Counted from the stretch's first letter, positions 8,653 to 15,084 are shown. The stretch: 15,084 bases of DNA from CAADGY01 sp900696665 (GCA_035063885.1 JAPSFM010000118.1:1-15084), one strand, 5' to 3'. Notes: generated by a model from the sequence alone, not told the origin. A program made the numbers and translations.

Positions 8653-8736
8653 TTACGAACTCCTGGTCCGTTTGAATAACAGCCAAGAACCGGCAAAGAA
8701 GGCGATCGCCAACCCAAGGCAGAGTGCGTCGTCCAT
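8653..8736 (-). CDS. 27-residue single-helix membrane miniprotein, first gene of the kdp operon
   Basis: ATG at 8736 and TAA at 8653-8655 bound a 27-residue peptide. It begins MDDALCLGLAIAFFAGSWLL and ends with the basic tail FKRTRSS. This layout (acidic N-terminus, one roughly 17-residue hydrophobic helix with a small-residue/Trp motif, positive C-terminus) predicts a membrane protein with its C-terminus in the cytoplasm. AGGA lies 6 nt before the ATG. Only 3 nt separate its stop from the kdpF ATG, so the two are almost certainly co-translated. I do not know an established name. Similar-looking short ORFs ahead of kdpF occur in other bacteria as far as I recall, which would support a real gene. 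A role in KdpFABC assembly or regulation is a guess from position. Confidence 0.7.
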   Translation of the reverse strand: MDDALCLGLAIAFFAGSWLLFKRTRSS

Positions 8737-8881
8737 CGAACGTCCTCGCTTCACAAAGCGGGAATCATCCCCGCTAAGAAAAGACTATGAGGTCGCGCGT
8801 AAGGAGCGCGCAAAAGTCGAACCGCGGCACGTATAGATTCTGCAAAAATCTGGGTGGAAGCAAATACTGGTGGGAAGCGGC
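8737..8881 (-). promoter_or_regulatory. Intergenic region expected to hold the kdp promoter and KdpE site
   Basis: This 145-bp gap between the tail-fibre-like gene and the first kdp-operon gene is the only space where a kdp promoter can lie. On the minus strand it is T-rich in its upstream part (TATTTGCTT near 8860-8870, a run of five T near 8846, CTATAC near 8831-8836). The last resembles a -10 element, but no well-spaced -35 accompanies it. KdpE is known to bind a T-rich site upstream of the kdp promoter in E. coli, so the T-rich stretch is a candidate. No convincing Rho-independent terminator for the upstream gene is seen. A 5-bp GCGCG hairpin (8795-8811) and a stronger hairpin at 8757-8775 are present. 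Confidence 0.4.
8757..8775 (-). promoter_or_regulatory. Inverted repeat / hairpin in the kdp leader
   Basis: On the minus strand AGCGGGGATGATTCCCGCT forms an 8-bp stem (one G-T wobble) with a 3-nt loop, or a 6-bp stem with a 7-nt loop. It lies 20 nt before the miniprotein ATG and is followed by only three T residues, so it is a weak terminator at best. It could be an operator or an mRNA leader element. Confidence 0.35.
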
Positions 8882-10750
8882 TCACGGATTCGAATACAAA
8901 AGGATGTATCCGAGAGTGGCTCCAGCGGGCGTTTTCACTTTGAGCACGCCGGACCAGCCCGAGGGGTTGCTGGCGGCACCGAGTTCGGCGAAGCGGTAGC
9001 CGTTGCCGGAGCCGCCGGCGAGGATGAGTTCGCCGTTGGCGGTCAGTTCGAGGAGGGTGCTATCGGCGAGGTTCGAGCCGGGGCCGTGGATTCTTAAGGG
9101 TGAGGTGGCGGCGTCGGGAGCGGCGATGACGGTGGGGCCGGCGGCGAGGCCAGAGGCTAGGTGCGGCGTTTGGGAGGCCCAGGTGCGGGCGTAGGCTTTC
9201 TGCGGGTCGCTGCCCTGCTGGAGGCAGGCGCCCCAGATGTGGATGTCGCCGGTGGTCCAGTCGTCGCCGTTGGCGGCGTACTGGCGGACGACGATCCACA
9301 GGCCCGTCTGGCCTGAGGCGAGCGTGCCGGTGATCTTGAAGCGCTGCCAGGAGGTCGTGAGCGTGATCTGGTTTGGACCAGCCAGGTAGGCGGCGTACGG
9401 GTTGTCGACGACGGCGATCGACACCTTGCGGGTGCCGGATGGGACGCGCGCCCAGATATAGAAGGTGTAGGTGCCGCCGTCGGCGAGGCCGGCGATCTGC
9501 TGCTGGATGACCGGAGTATCCGTGACGGCAGTGATCACGTCGGCAGTCTGGTTGCCGTCCGGAGCGATGATCGCGTTCGAGGCGACCGAGCAGGATCCGC
9601 CGTTCCTGTCCCAGGTGGCCGCGGCGAAGTCCTCGGAGTGCTTCGCCATGTTCTCCAGCGGGCCGCCGATGGTCTGATGCGGGCCGCAGTCGATGGGGCC
9701 CGTGAAGTGGTCGCCCGCGCGGTTGGCCGGGACGTAGCCGAGGGCGTTGGTGATTTCGCCCGCTTCCGGAGGACTGGCGCTGATGGTTACGCTCACGCGG
9801 TCATTCGCAGGGTCATCGGCGGCTGCAAGCGAGACGCGCGTGCCCTGGACGAGATTGAGGGCCCTGCGCGTCCCGATGTCGGCGCCATCCTTCTGAACCT
9901 TGTGCGCAAACTCGCCGCTCACGATGTCGGCGGCTGTGTGCGTGTGGCCGGGTAAGTCGCCCGCCGCGAGATTCGCCGCGGCGGTCACGCGGCCTTTGGA
10001 ATCGACGGTGACCTTGGGATAGGTGCCGGGGGAAGCGCCTGACGGAGCCATCGAGAGTACACCCGACTCGACGGCGAGGCCTCCGGCGCCGTCGACCTGG
10101 ACGATTCCCTTGTTGCCATAGCCGGCGTCCGGGTAGGAGAACGCGCCGAAGGTCTGTCCGGGCGCGAAGTCGATGATCGCGTCGGACACCAGATGATCGT
10201 TGGCGTTTAAGGAGAGGCCCAGATCGCCCGAGCCATCCGCCTTGCGCCACTTCACAGCGCCCGTGTTGGGCAAGCGCACCAAGCCCGTGGCGGCCTTGTT
10301 GCCGGAGCCGAAGTCCGCGCCGTCGAGGAAGGCCTTCGCGCCGGTGATCGTCACCGCGCCGTCCTTGCGCACGTAGTTGCGGCTCGACGATACCCCAAGT
10401 TCCTGCTCGATCGCGACGACGGCTTCCTGGAGAGCCTTGATGTAGGCCGAGACCATGTTGGCGCGCACGGTAGCGCCAGCTGTGTGCTGCGCAGCGACGG
10501 TGCCGAATGCTCCACGCTGGCAGCCAGTGAACTGCGTGGTGATCTTGCCGGTGTAGACAATCAGCTCGTCGTCGATCGACAGGATGCCGTACTCGTCGGG
10601 GAAGCCCACCCCGGTGGACTCCACGCTGATCGTCGTGTCGCCAGCGTAGACCGGCATCGTGGTGATCGTTTCGAGCGGCTTCGCCGAGAAGGCATCGGCG
10701 GGCGAGTAGAGGCTCGATGCGTCGTCCATCGCGTTCGGGTACTGGCTCAT
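8882..10750 (-). CDS. Phage tail-fibre-like protein with carbohydrate-binding-like domain
   Basis: A 622-residue protein with no signal peptide. Residues 30-97 form a module common in phage virion proteins (GFPDEYGILSIDDELIVYTG then FTGCQRGAFGTVAAQHTAGA). Residues 101-118 are a possible coiled coil. Residues 239-275 hold the fibre repeat GTYPKVTVDSKGRVTAA, followed by GHTHTAADI, whose HxH pattern resembles metal-binding HxH motifs of trimeric phage fibres. Residues 335-352 read NALGYVPANRAGDHFTGPI, a widespread tail-fibre repeat. Residues 366-510 look like a beta-sandwich carbohydrate-binding module (HSEDFAAATWDRNG, APDGNQTADVI, GGTYTFYIWARV). The C-terminal 70 residues may be the receptor-binding tip. 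The ATG at 10750 follows GAGGAGG by 8 nt and overlaps the upstream stop as ATGA. Inferred role: trimeric fibre that binds a surface glycan. Whether it belongs to a phage, a phage-derived particle or a host adhesin is open. Confidence 0.75.
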   Translation of the reverse strand: MSQYPNAMDDASSLYSPADAFSAKPLETITTMPVYAGDTTISVESTGVGFPDEYGILSIDDELIVYTGKITTQFTGCQRGAFGTVAAQHTAGATVRANMVSAYIKALQEAVVAIEQELGVSSSRNYVRKDGAVTITGAKAFLDGADFGSGNKAATGLVRLPNTGAVKWRKADGSGDLGLSLNANDHLVSDAIIDFAPGQTFGAFSYPDAGYGNKGIVQVDGAGGLAVESGVLSMAPSGASPGTYPKVTVDSKGRVTAAANLAAGDLPGHTHTAADIVSGEFAHKVQKDGADIGTRRALNLVQGTRVSLAAADDPANDRVSVTISASPPEAGEITNALGYVPANRAGDHFTGPIDCGPHQTIGGPLENMAKHSEDFAAATWDRNGGSCSVASNAIIAPDGNQTADVITAVTDTPVIQQQIAGLADGGTYTFYIWARVPSGTRKVSIAVVDNPYAAYLAGPNQITLTTSWQRFKITGTLASGQTGLWIVVRQYAANGDDWTTGDIHIWGACLQQGSDPQKAYARTWASQTPHLASGLAAGPTVIAAPDAATSPLRIHGPGSNLADSTLLELTANGELILAGGSGNGYRFAELGAASNPSGWSGVLKVKTPAGATLGYILLYSNP

Positions 10751-13700
10751 CCGTTCAACCTCCTCGCGTTCAATCGGAACGTGTTCGGCCGGCTGCTCGG
10801 CTCGGGCGTATAAGCAACAGCGACGGGCACTTCGGGCGAGCGCGCAGCGCGCGGGCGGCGATACGTGGCCAGCGTGGCGGCGGCCTGTGCGGTCACTTCC
10901 AGCGGCACGGGCCGCGAGTTCAAACAGAACTGATCGAACGCCCAAAAGCAGAACGAGTAAAGCCCGCGGTTGCGCCACATACCGTAGGCTTCGCGCATCG
11001 GCGGGTCGGGTGGGCCGTAAATGCCCGCCAGGTACATGCACTCGGACGCCGGGCGGCCGAGCTTCAGCGGGAACTCGAGCGTCTGCCGCATGAGCCGTGC
11101 GTTCTTCTGCCATACGTCGTAGTCGAAGCCTTCCGCGCGGAAGTACTTCACGCCGTAAGCGGAGGTCTTCCATTCGTCGGGGAGGTTCACGTGGAAATTC
11201 AATGCGCGGAAGGCCGGATCCGGGGCGGGCTTGCCCTGGTTGGCGTCGAGCGGCCAGAGGCATTCGAACACTGCCGAAGGATGGAACCGCCGAACGTAGC
11301 CGATCACTTCAGCACAGTATTCCCAAATGCGGTTGCGAAGGAAATTGGACGTCTCATGTGGGTGCGCCGGATCTCCGCTCGGATCGTCTGTGTTGCGCCG
11401 GAAGGGCCAGATTTGCCGACCGTGGCGCTGCTGGAAAGCAGCGATGGTTTCGGGGTCATAGAACGGCATCCCCCCAAACGGGTCCAAGCCCTCCTCTGCC
11501 GGCCCAATATTGTCGAAGTACCACCACTGGGTCTCGCCAAACTGGAGCACGATCGGCAGTCCCGCAGCGGCCAGTTCGTCGGCGCACTCCTTGTACATCT
11601 GCCTCAGGTAGTTCCGCACGCGCGCGCCGAAGTGCATCTGATGGGATGGGATTGGCAGGAAGACGTCCTGACCGGGCGAGACGACCCCATTCTCAACGTG
11701 CAGGTACCTGGCACGCATCCCGGCCGGCGGCTGGTAGCACTCCATCGAGAACGCGAAGCTGGCATCGATGCCGGCCTCTTTGAACTCGCGCGCGAGATCC
11801 CGAATCCAGTTCCGGGCGCCGTGGGTCATTACCGGCGCGATCGTGTCGATCATTTCCCAGTCGCCCTCGGCGCCTGCCTCGTGAAGCGCAGGCGTTCCCT
11901 GGTAGACGGAGAACTGGGGGCTCGTCTGTATCGAAAACCTGAAACCCGGAGCGCGCGAGCGGATGTGAATCGAGTTCCCATCGCTTGTGCACCAGACGCC
12001 TGGGAAAGTGACATTGATCATCGCTCGCAGGTGCGCGGCGATGTCCTCGGTCGAGAGACCCGCACCGGGCGAGAAGTACAGTGTGGTGCCCGGTTGCTGC
12101 TCCTGGGGATCGCCTAAAGTGATCCAGAGCGGCTGATCCGGCTCCCATGTGCTCAGAGCGAGCGTGCAGTTCGGGTAAGTCGCATCGACGCGCCGGCGCT
12201 TATTGTTCCAGAAGACGCCCATGTAGACGTCGGCATGGCCGCGGAAGCCCAGGCGGTCGAGGTGCCAGACGTGCCATGCGGGCGGCTTCTTGTAGCCGTG
12301 GTCGGTGTCGAAGTCGATGGCCGCGGAGACGTCCGGGTAGACCTTTGGCGGGTCCGGCGGATCCTGCGGTTCGAGGGGCCAGAGGTAGTCGAAGTAGAAA
12401 TAGTAGCCGGTGCTTGAAGGGTGCTTGTCGAACAGCGCGCGGATCTCCAGCGTGTGCGTCCCGCCGGGCAGCGCGGCGGCGAGCTTCTTTATGGCCGCGA
12501 GGCCGTTGTAGTCGTTCAAGTAGAGATCGTGGATGACGGGTGCGCCGCCGTCGATGGTCACCTCGATCCGGCCTGCGTCACGGCCGAGCCAGGTGCCGAG
12601 GTAGAGGTCATGCTGGCGCGGGTAAGAGTAGCGGATGATGACCGCCCGTTGATCCTGGGTGTCGTTCGGTGCGCACCGCTTGGCGTGGCCGAGCGACCAC
12701 CACTGCGTGGGCCAGCCCGCACCGTATCGGTAATCCTCCCAGTAGCCCTCGTACCGGCAGCGGCCATCGGATTCCTCGATGCGGGGCGCATCACCGCCGA
12801 CCTTCAGACTCCGGTCTCCGGTGACAGTGAGATTCGAGATCCGCACCTGCCACTCGATATCGGAGCGTGTACCGGTGATCATCGAGATCCGTTGGATGCG
12901 CGTGCCTGGGGACCAAGCCTGCGGCGTCGAGGAATCTTCGCCCCGGCGGACCAGCACGCGGTAGTGCCAGGTGTCGGGATCTTCCGGGTCGGGCCGGACG
13001 AGGCCAAAGTTGGCGAGACAGGTGATTCGCTCCTCGGCGTTCGCCGTGCCCACGTAATACTTCAAGCCGGCGAGCATGGCTTCGGCATTCACAACACGCC
13101 ACTCTTCCTCTGTGCCCGGCGGCGATGCGGCCACGGCCTCCTTGAGGAGCCCGCCAGCGGCAAGTCCGTATTCGACATCTTCGAAGCGCGGCGCGAAGGT
13201 GAGGTGGACCTTCACGATGTCCGTGGCGGGAACGGGCACGATCGAATTGCGGTCTCCGTTCAGGTAGCCTGAGAGCGACGCGAAGGGTAACGTGAAGCGG
13301 TACTTGCGATCGTTGGTCGCGCCCGCGACGGCGGTCTCGTAGACAGTGACCCCATCCTTCAGGCGTACGACTTGATTGGCCGGATCGACAGACACGCGCA
13401 CCGGTATGCCGTTGGCGTCTCGCCCGTAATCAGCGAGCTGTCCGGCCAGCTTCAGCTTCAGGGCGGCCGAAGTGTTCGTGGTCTGGAACTGGTCCACGGC
13501 GAGGCTTGATGGCTGGTCGCCGTAATCCGGCTGCGGCGCATCCACCATGCGGCTCTTGAGGACGAGACCGAAATGCCGGGCGCGCGGCAGCACGCGGCAA
13601 ACGACCCCTGCCGCATGGCGCTTGTGGAAGTAGGCCGTGAAGGAATTCTGCTCCACCGCAATGACTTTGACGACCTCGTCGTTGGACGTGCCGATATCGA

Positions 13701-14661
13701 GGCCGACGTAATCGCCCACGCGGATCTCAGCTGCCGAGGCTACGCGCGCAGTATAGACGCCCGGGACGAAGCGAGTAAGCGTGGCCGGGGCGGAGCCAGT
13801 GTTGGACCAGACGACGACCGGGCCATTGACACCCGGTTTGAGGGTCACCGTGACTGTGTTGCTCGATGCGCTGCATTCCACAAGGTCATTGACGCCGCTG
13901 CCTGATGAGTTGAACCAGCTGGCCATGAACTGGGCGATCTCTGCGGCGTTCGCAAACTCTCCCTCCCTCACAGCCAGCGTGACGCTGTTGACGAAGAGAT
14001 TGTGATAGAACCACGGATCACCCTGCCACCAGATGTCCTGGGTCGTCGACGGCAGGTCCGGATTCCCGATATTCTGCGTAATTTCGGTTTCGAGATTGCA
14101 GAAAGCGATCGCCTCCACCGACGAGCACGACCAGCGCGTGCCCATGCAGTAGACGTAGACCGTGTCGGTCAGCGCCGGCGTTGGACTCCCGATGAGGGTT
14201 GCGTCCAGAGTCGCTTCGTCGGCGTCGTGCAGTTCGAAGCCGAATACGCCTGGCGTGATGCCACCGCATACGACAGAGGCATGATGCATCACGGGCACCT
14301 CGTAGATGTCGCCGGCGCCGGTCTTGATCGTGAGCTTGTCCCAGCCGACCGAAGCGTAGCGGACGCAGTCGGGGCGCACGTTGCCCTCCTCACCGTTGAC
14401 CGGCAGAATTTCCATGTCGTACTGGAGCGTCAGCCCAGAGAGATCCGTTACGGGCAGCGGCTTCACGCGGAGATGGTTGAAGTAGTCGTGGGCCGAGAAG
14501 AGCTGGACGTTGGCGAAGTCCTCGGCCGCCTGGAAAATCCCCGAGATCTGCAAGCCGGTTTCGGTGGCGTCGTGGAGCGTGGTGGTCGCGGCGCGGCCGG
14601 AGAAGCCCTGGAGCTGGATGGTGCGGCGAGGGTCAAACAGGAGAAGCGGGTCAGACGGCAT
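10747..14661 (-). CDS. Large multidomain tail-associated-like protein with C-terminal glycosidase-like barrel
   Basis: A 1304-residue protein with no signal peptide and no membrane helix. Residues 1-500 are beta-rich and look structural. Around 675-765 lies a beta-sandwich with the carbohydrate-binding look of VTIDGGAPVIHDLYLND, LPGGTHTLEIRAL and YYFYFDYLWPLEP. Residues 770-930 form another module (AIDFDTDHGYKKPPAWHVWH; GLSTEDIAAHLRAMIN). From about 935 to 1265 the pattern fits an (alpha/beta)8 barrel: WIRDLAREFKEAGIDASFAFSMEC, PIVLQFGETQWWYFDN, SAVFECLWPLDANQGKP. E974, E1043 and E1133 sit at apparent strand ends, as catalytic acids do in clan-A glycoside hydrolases. The gene directly precedes and overlaps the tail-fibre-like gene, suggesting a shared particle or surface structure. 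The start ATG lacks a Shine-Dalgarno sequence. Enzymatic activity is inference; a structural barrel without activity is the main alternative. Confidence 0.7.
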   Translation of the reverse strand: MPSDPLLLFDPRRTIQLQGFSGRAATTTLHDATETGLQISGIFQAAEDFANVQLFSAHDYFNHLRVKPLPVTDLSGLTLQYDMEILPVNGEEGNVRPDCVRYASVGWDKLTIKTGAGDIYEVPVMHHASVVCGGITPGVFGFELHDADEATLDATLIGSPTPALTDTVYVYCMGTRWSCSSVEAIAFCNLETEITQNIGNPDLPSTTQDIWWQGDPWFYHNLFVNSVTLAVREGEFANAAEIAQFMASWFNSSGSGVNDLVECSASSNTVTVTLKPGVNGPVVVWSNTGSAPATLTRFVPGVYTARVASAAEIRVGDYVGLDIGTSNDEVVKVIAVEQNSFTAYFHKRHAAGVVCRVLPRARHFGLVLKSRMVDAPQPDYGDQPSSLAVDQFQTTNTSAALKLKLAGQLADYGRDANGIPVRVSVDPANQVVRLKDGVTVYETAVAGATNDRKYRFTLPFASLSGYLNGDRNSIVPVPATDIVKVHLTFAPRFEDVEYGLAAGGLLKEAVAASPPGTEEEWRVVNAEAMLAGLKYYVGTANAEERITCLANFGLVRPDPEDPDTWHYRVLVRRGEDSSTPQAWSPGTRIQRISMITGTRSDIEWQVRISNLTVTGDRSLKVGGDAPRIEESDGRCRYEGYWEDYRYGAGWPTQWWSLGHAKRCAPNDTQDQRAVIIRYSYPRQHDLYLGTWLGRDAGRIEVTIDGGAPVIHDLYLNDYNGLAAIKKLAAALPGGTHTLEIRALFDKHPSSTGYYFYFDYLWPLEPQDPPDPPKVYPDVSAAIDFDTDHGYKKPPAWHVWHLDRLGFRGHADVYMGVFWNNKRRRVDATYPNCTLALSTWEPDQPLWITLGDPQEQQPGTTLYFSPGAGLSTEDIAAHLRAMINVTFPGVWCTSDGNSIHIRSRAPGFRFSIQTSPQFSVYQGTPALHEAGAEGDWEMIDTIAPVMTHGARNWIRDLAREFKEAGIDASFAFSMECYQPPAGMRARYLHVENGVVSPGQDVFLPIPSHQMHFGARVRNYLRQMYKECADELAAAGLPIVLQFGETQWWYFDNIGPAEEGLDPFGGMPFYDPETIAAFQQRHGRQIWPFRRNTDDPSGDPAHPHETSNFLRNRIWEYCAEVIGYVRRFHPSAVFECLWPLDANQGKPAPDPAFRALNFHVNLPDEWKTSAYGVKYFRAEGFDYDVWQKNARLMRQTLEFPLKLGRPASECMYLAGIYGPPDPPMREAYGMWRNRGLYSFCFWAFDQFCLNSRPVPLEVTAQAAATLATYRRPRAARSPEVPVAVAYTPEPSSRPNTFRLNARRLNG
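10759..10765 (-). promoter_or_regulatory. Strong ribosome binding site of the tail-fibre-like gene
   Basis: GAGGAGG on the minus strand, 8 nt before the ATG at 10750. It selects this start over an open frame that continues to 11263 inside the preceding gene. Confidence 0.75.
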
Positions 14662-14776
14662 TGGAGGAGACCCAAGACTGAAGCGCTTTCAGGTCTAAAT
14701 CACCACTAGGAGTAACGGGTCGGAGGGCATCCGAGGGAACTGTCGCTGCCAGATGTGCTGCTTCCCGCCGGAAGCC
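14651..14776 (-). pseudogene. Possible 3' remnant of a truncated gene upstream of the tail-like pair
   Basis: A 41-codon stretch is open from just after an in-frame TGA (14777-14779) to a TGA at 14651-14653. It reads like a genuine protein C-terminus (VPSDALRPVTPSGDLDLKAL then QSWVSSNAV) but has no ATG, GTG or TTG start. Its stop lies inside the first codons of the 1304-residue gene, giving an 11-bp overlap of the kind seen between neighbouring phage genes. That overlap would explain why the large gene has no ribosome binding site: it was once coupled to this gene. The rest of the gene is missing, with hicA sitting where its body should be. It could also be a chance open frame. Confidence 0.35.
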
Positions 14777-14792
14777 TCACGGAAAGCTTCCG
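14769..14792 (-). terminator. Hairpin downstream of hicA, possible weak terminator
   Basis: A 7-bp perfect inverted repeat (CGGAAGC / GCTTCCG, 10-nt loop) begins 9 nt after the hicA stop. It lacks a following T-run on either strand, so Rho-independent termination is doubtful. It could also mark the junction between the toxin module and the tail-like cassette. Confidence 0.3.
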
Positions 14793-14800
14793 CTCTCTGA

Positions 14801-15037
14801 TCAAAGAAGCGATGCGATCGAATCCACCGTGGTTGAACGCATGACGGCAACCTCGGCAAGAATCGAATGGAGAGTGCCAGTCTTCAGCGGGCAATGCCAA
14901 GGCACGGTGATCAGATGCACGGGCGGTCCAGAGTGCCGTAACCGAATATGGCTGCCCTTCTGGCGAATGACTTCGTAACCCAGCTTCTTGAGAACAGCGA
15001 CGAGACGCTCCGCTGGCACGCCTCGCGGCAATTTCAT
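14801..15037 (-). CDS. hicA: HicA-like mRNA interferase toxin
   Basis: A 78-residue protein with the double-stranded-RNA-binding-like fold signature of HicA. KLGYEVIRQKGSHIRL contains the conserved GSH with presumed catalytic H30, and VPWHCPLKTGTLHSILAEV matches the family's second conserved block. HicA toxins cleave mRNA and are neutralised by a partner HicB. The start at 15037 overlaps the stop of the upstream gene as ATGA, with GGTGGA about 9 nt upstream, so the pair is co-translated with the antitoxin first. This reverses the classic hicA-hicB order, but antitoxin-first pairs of this kind are common. The length is normal and nothing looks broken. Confidence 0.85.
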   Translation of the reverse strand: MKLPRGVPAERLVAVLKKLGYEVIRQKGSHIRLRHSGPPVHLITVPWHCPLKTGTLHSILAEVAVMRSTTVDSIASLL

Positions 15038-15084
15038 GCCGCTTCCACCGGAACCAGCTCGTCCTTGACGTAGTGAAGCTGGAT
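15034..15084 (-). CDS. HicB-like antitoxin, C-terminal end only (partial)
   Basis: Only 16 codons and a TGA are inside the window: IQLHYVKDELVPVEAA. This ending resembles the short HicB-like antitoxins (about 70 residues, often misnamed in databases) that end in a strand of the type I-R-L-H-x-V-x-D-E and precede hicA-like genes. The stop overlaps the hicA ATG (ATGA), fitting a bicistronic antitoxin-toxin unit. The identification depends mainly on the toxin next to it, because too little of the protein is visible. Confidence 0.6.
   Translation of the reverse strand: MQLHYVKDELVPVEAA

Noticed and set aside
8793..8812. GCGCG inverted repeat as a terminator for the tail-fibre-like gene
   Set aside because: The stem is only 5 bp and no T-run follows it on the minus strand.
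10751..11263. Upstream extension of the tail-fibre-like frame
   Set aside because: It overlaps the barrel domain of the preceding gene. The GAGGAGG-preceded ATG at 10750 is the clear start.
10717..12117. Plus-strand open frame of 466 codons opposite the 1304-residue gene
   Set aside because: The translation is Arg/Gly/Pro/Val-rich with no recognisable domain. It mirrors the codon pattern of the real gene on the other strand, and the same holds for other long plus-strand frames in the window such as 12421-13272.
14706..14900. 64-codon minus-strand frame between hicA and the tail-like genes
   Set aside because: It overlaps most of the 3' half of hicA in another frame and has no family features.
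1..15084. CRISPR arrays, tRNA genes, insertion sequences and attachment sites
   Set aside because: No regularly spaced repeats, cloverleaf, transposase frame or flanking direct repeats were seen when reading both strands.

Overview
The window is a GC-rich bacterial segment in which every supported gene lies on the minus strand, so gene order below runs from high to low coordinates. There is no rRNA, tRNA or other taxonomic marker. A Kdp operon carrying an OmpL-like (BBP2-type) outer-membrane porin between kdpC and kdpD indicates a Gram-negative organism with an outer membrane. The overall gene style reminds me of Acidobacteriota (Bryobacter/Solibacter type), but that placement is only an inference.

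Right part (about 15084 to 8882): the window opens inside the last codons of a HicB-like antitoxin gene. A complete HicA-like toxin gene follows, joined to it by an ATGA stop/start overlap. Next comes about 140 bp holding a 7-bp hairpin and an open frame that looks like the 3' remnant of a lost or truncated gene. Two long, overlapping genes follow. The first encodes a 1304-residue multidomain protein with N-terminal structural domains, a beta-sandwich carbohydrate-binding-like domain and a C-terminal (alpha/beta)8 barrel resembling a glycoside hydrolase. The second encodes a 622-residue tail-fibre-like protein with typical phage fibre motifs and a carbohydrate-binding-like sandwich. No capsid, portal, terminase, baseplate or lysis gene is visible, so this looks like an isolated tail/adhesin cassette or the edge of a prophage remnant.

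Left part (8736 to 1): one compact high-affinity potassium uptake operon. Its order is a 27-residue membrane miniprotein, kdpF, kdpA, kdpB, kdpC, a BBP2-type porin, kdpD and kdpE (cut by the window edge). Every junction from kdpF to kdpE overlaps by 1 to 8 bp. KdpA carries the four K+-selectivity loops, KdpB is the P-type ATPase subunit, and KdpC and KdpF are accessory subunits of the inner-membrane pump. KdpD and KdpE are the sensor kinase and response regulator that normally switch the operon on when K+ is scarce. The embedded porin could give K+ a route across the outer membrane, coupling both membranes in one transcription unit.

The points most worth a second look are the glycosidase-like barrel plus tail-fibre pair, the porin inside kdp, the unnamed miniprotein ahead of kdpF, and the broken junction between hicA and the tail-like genes.
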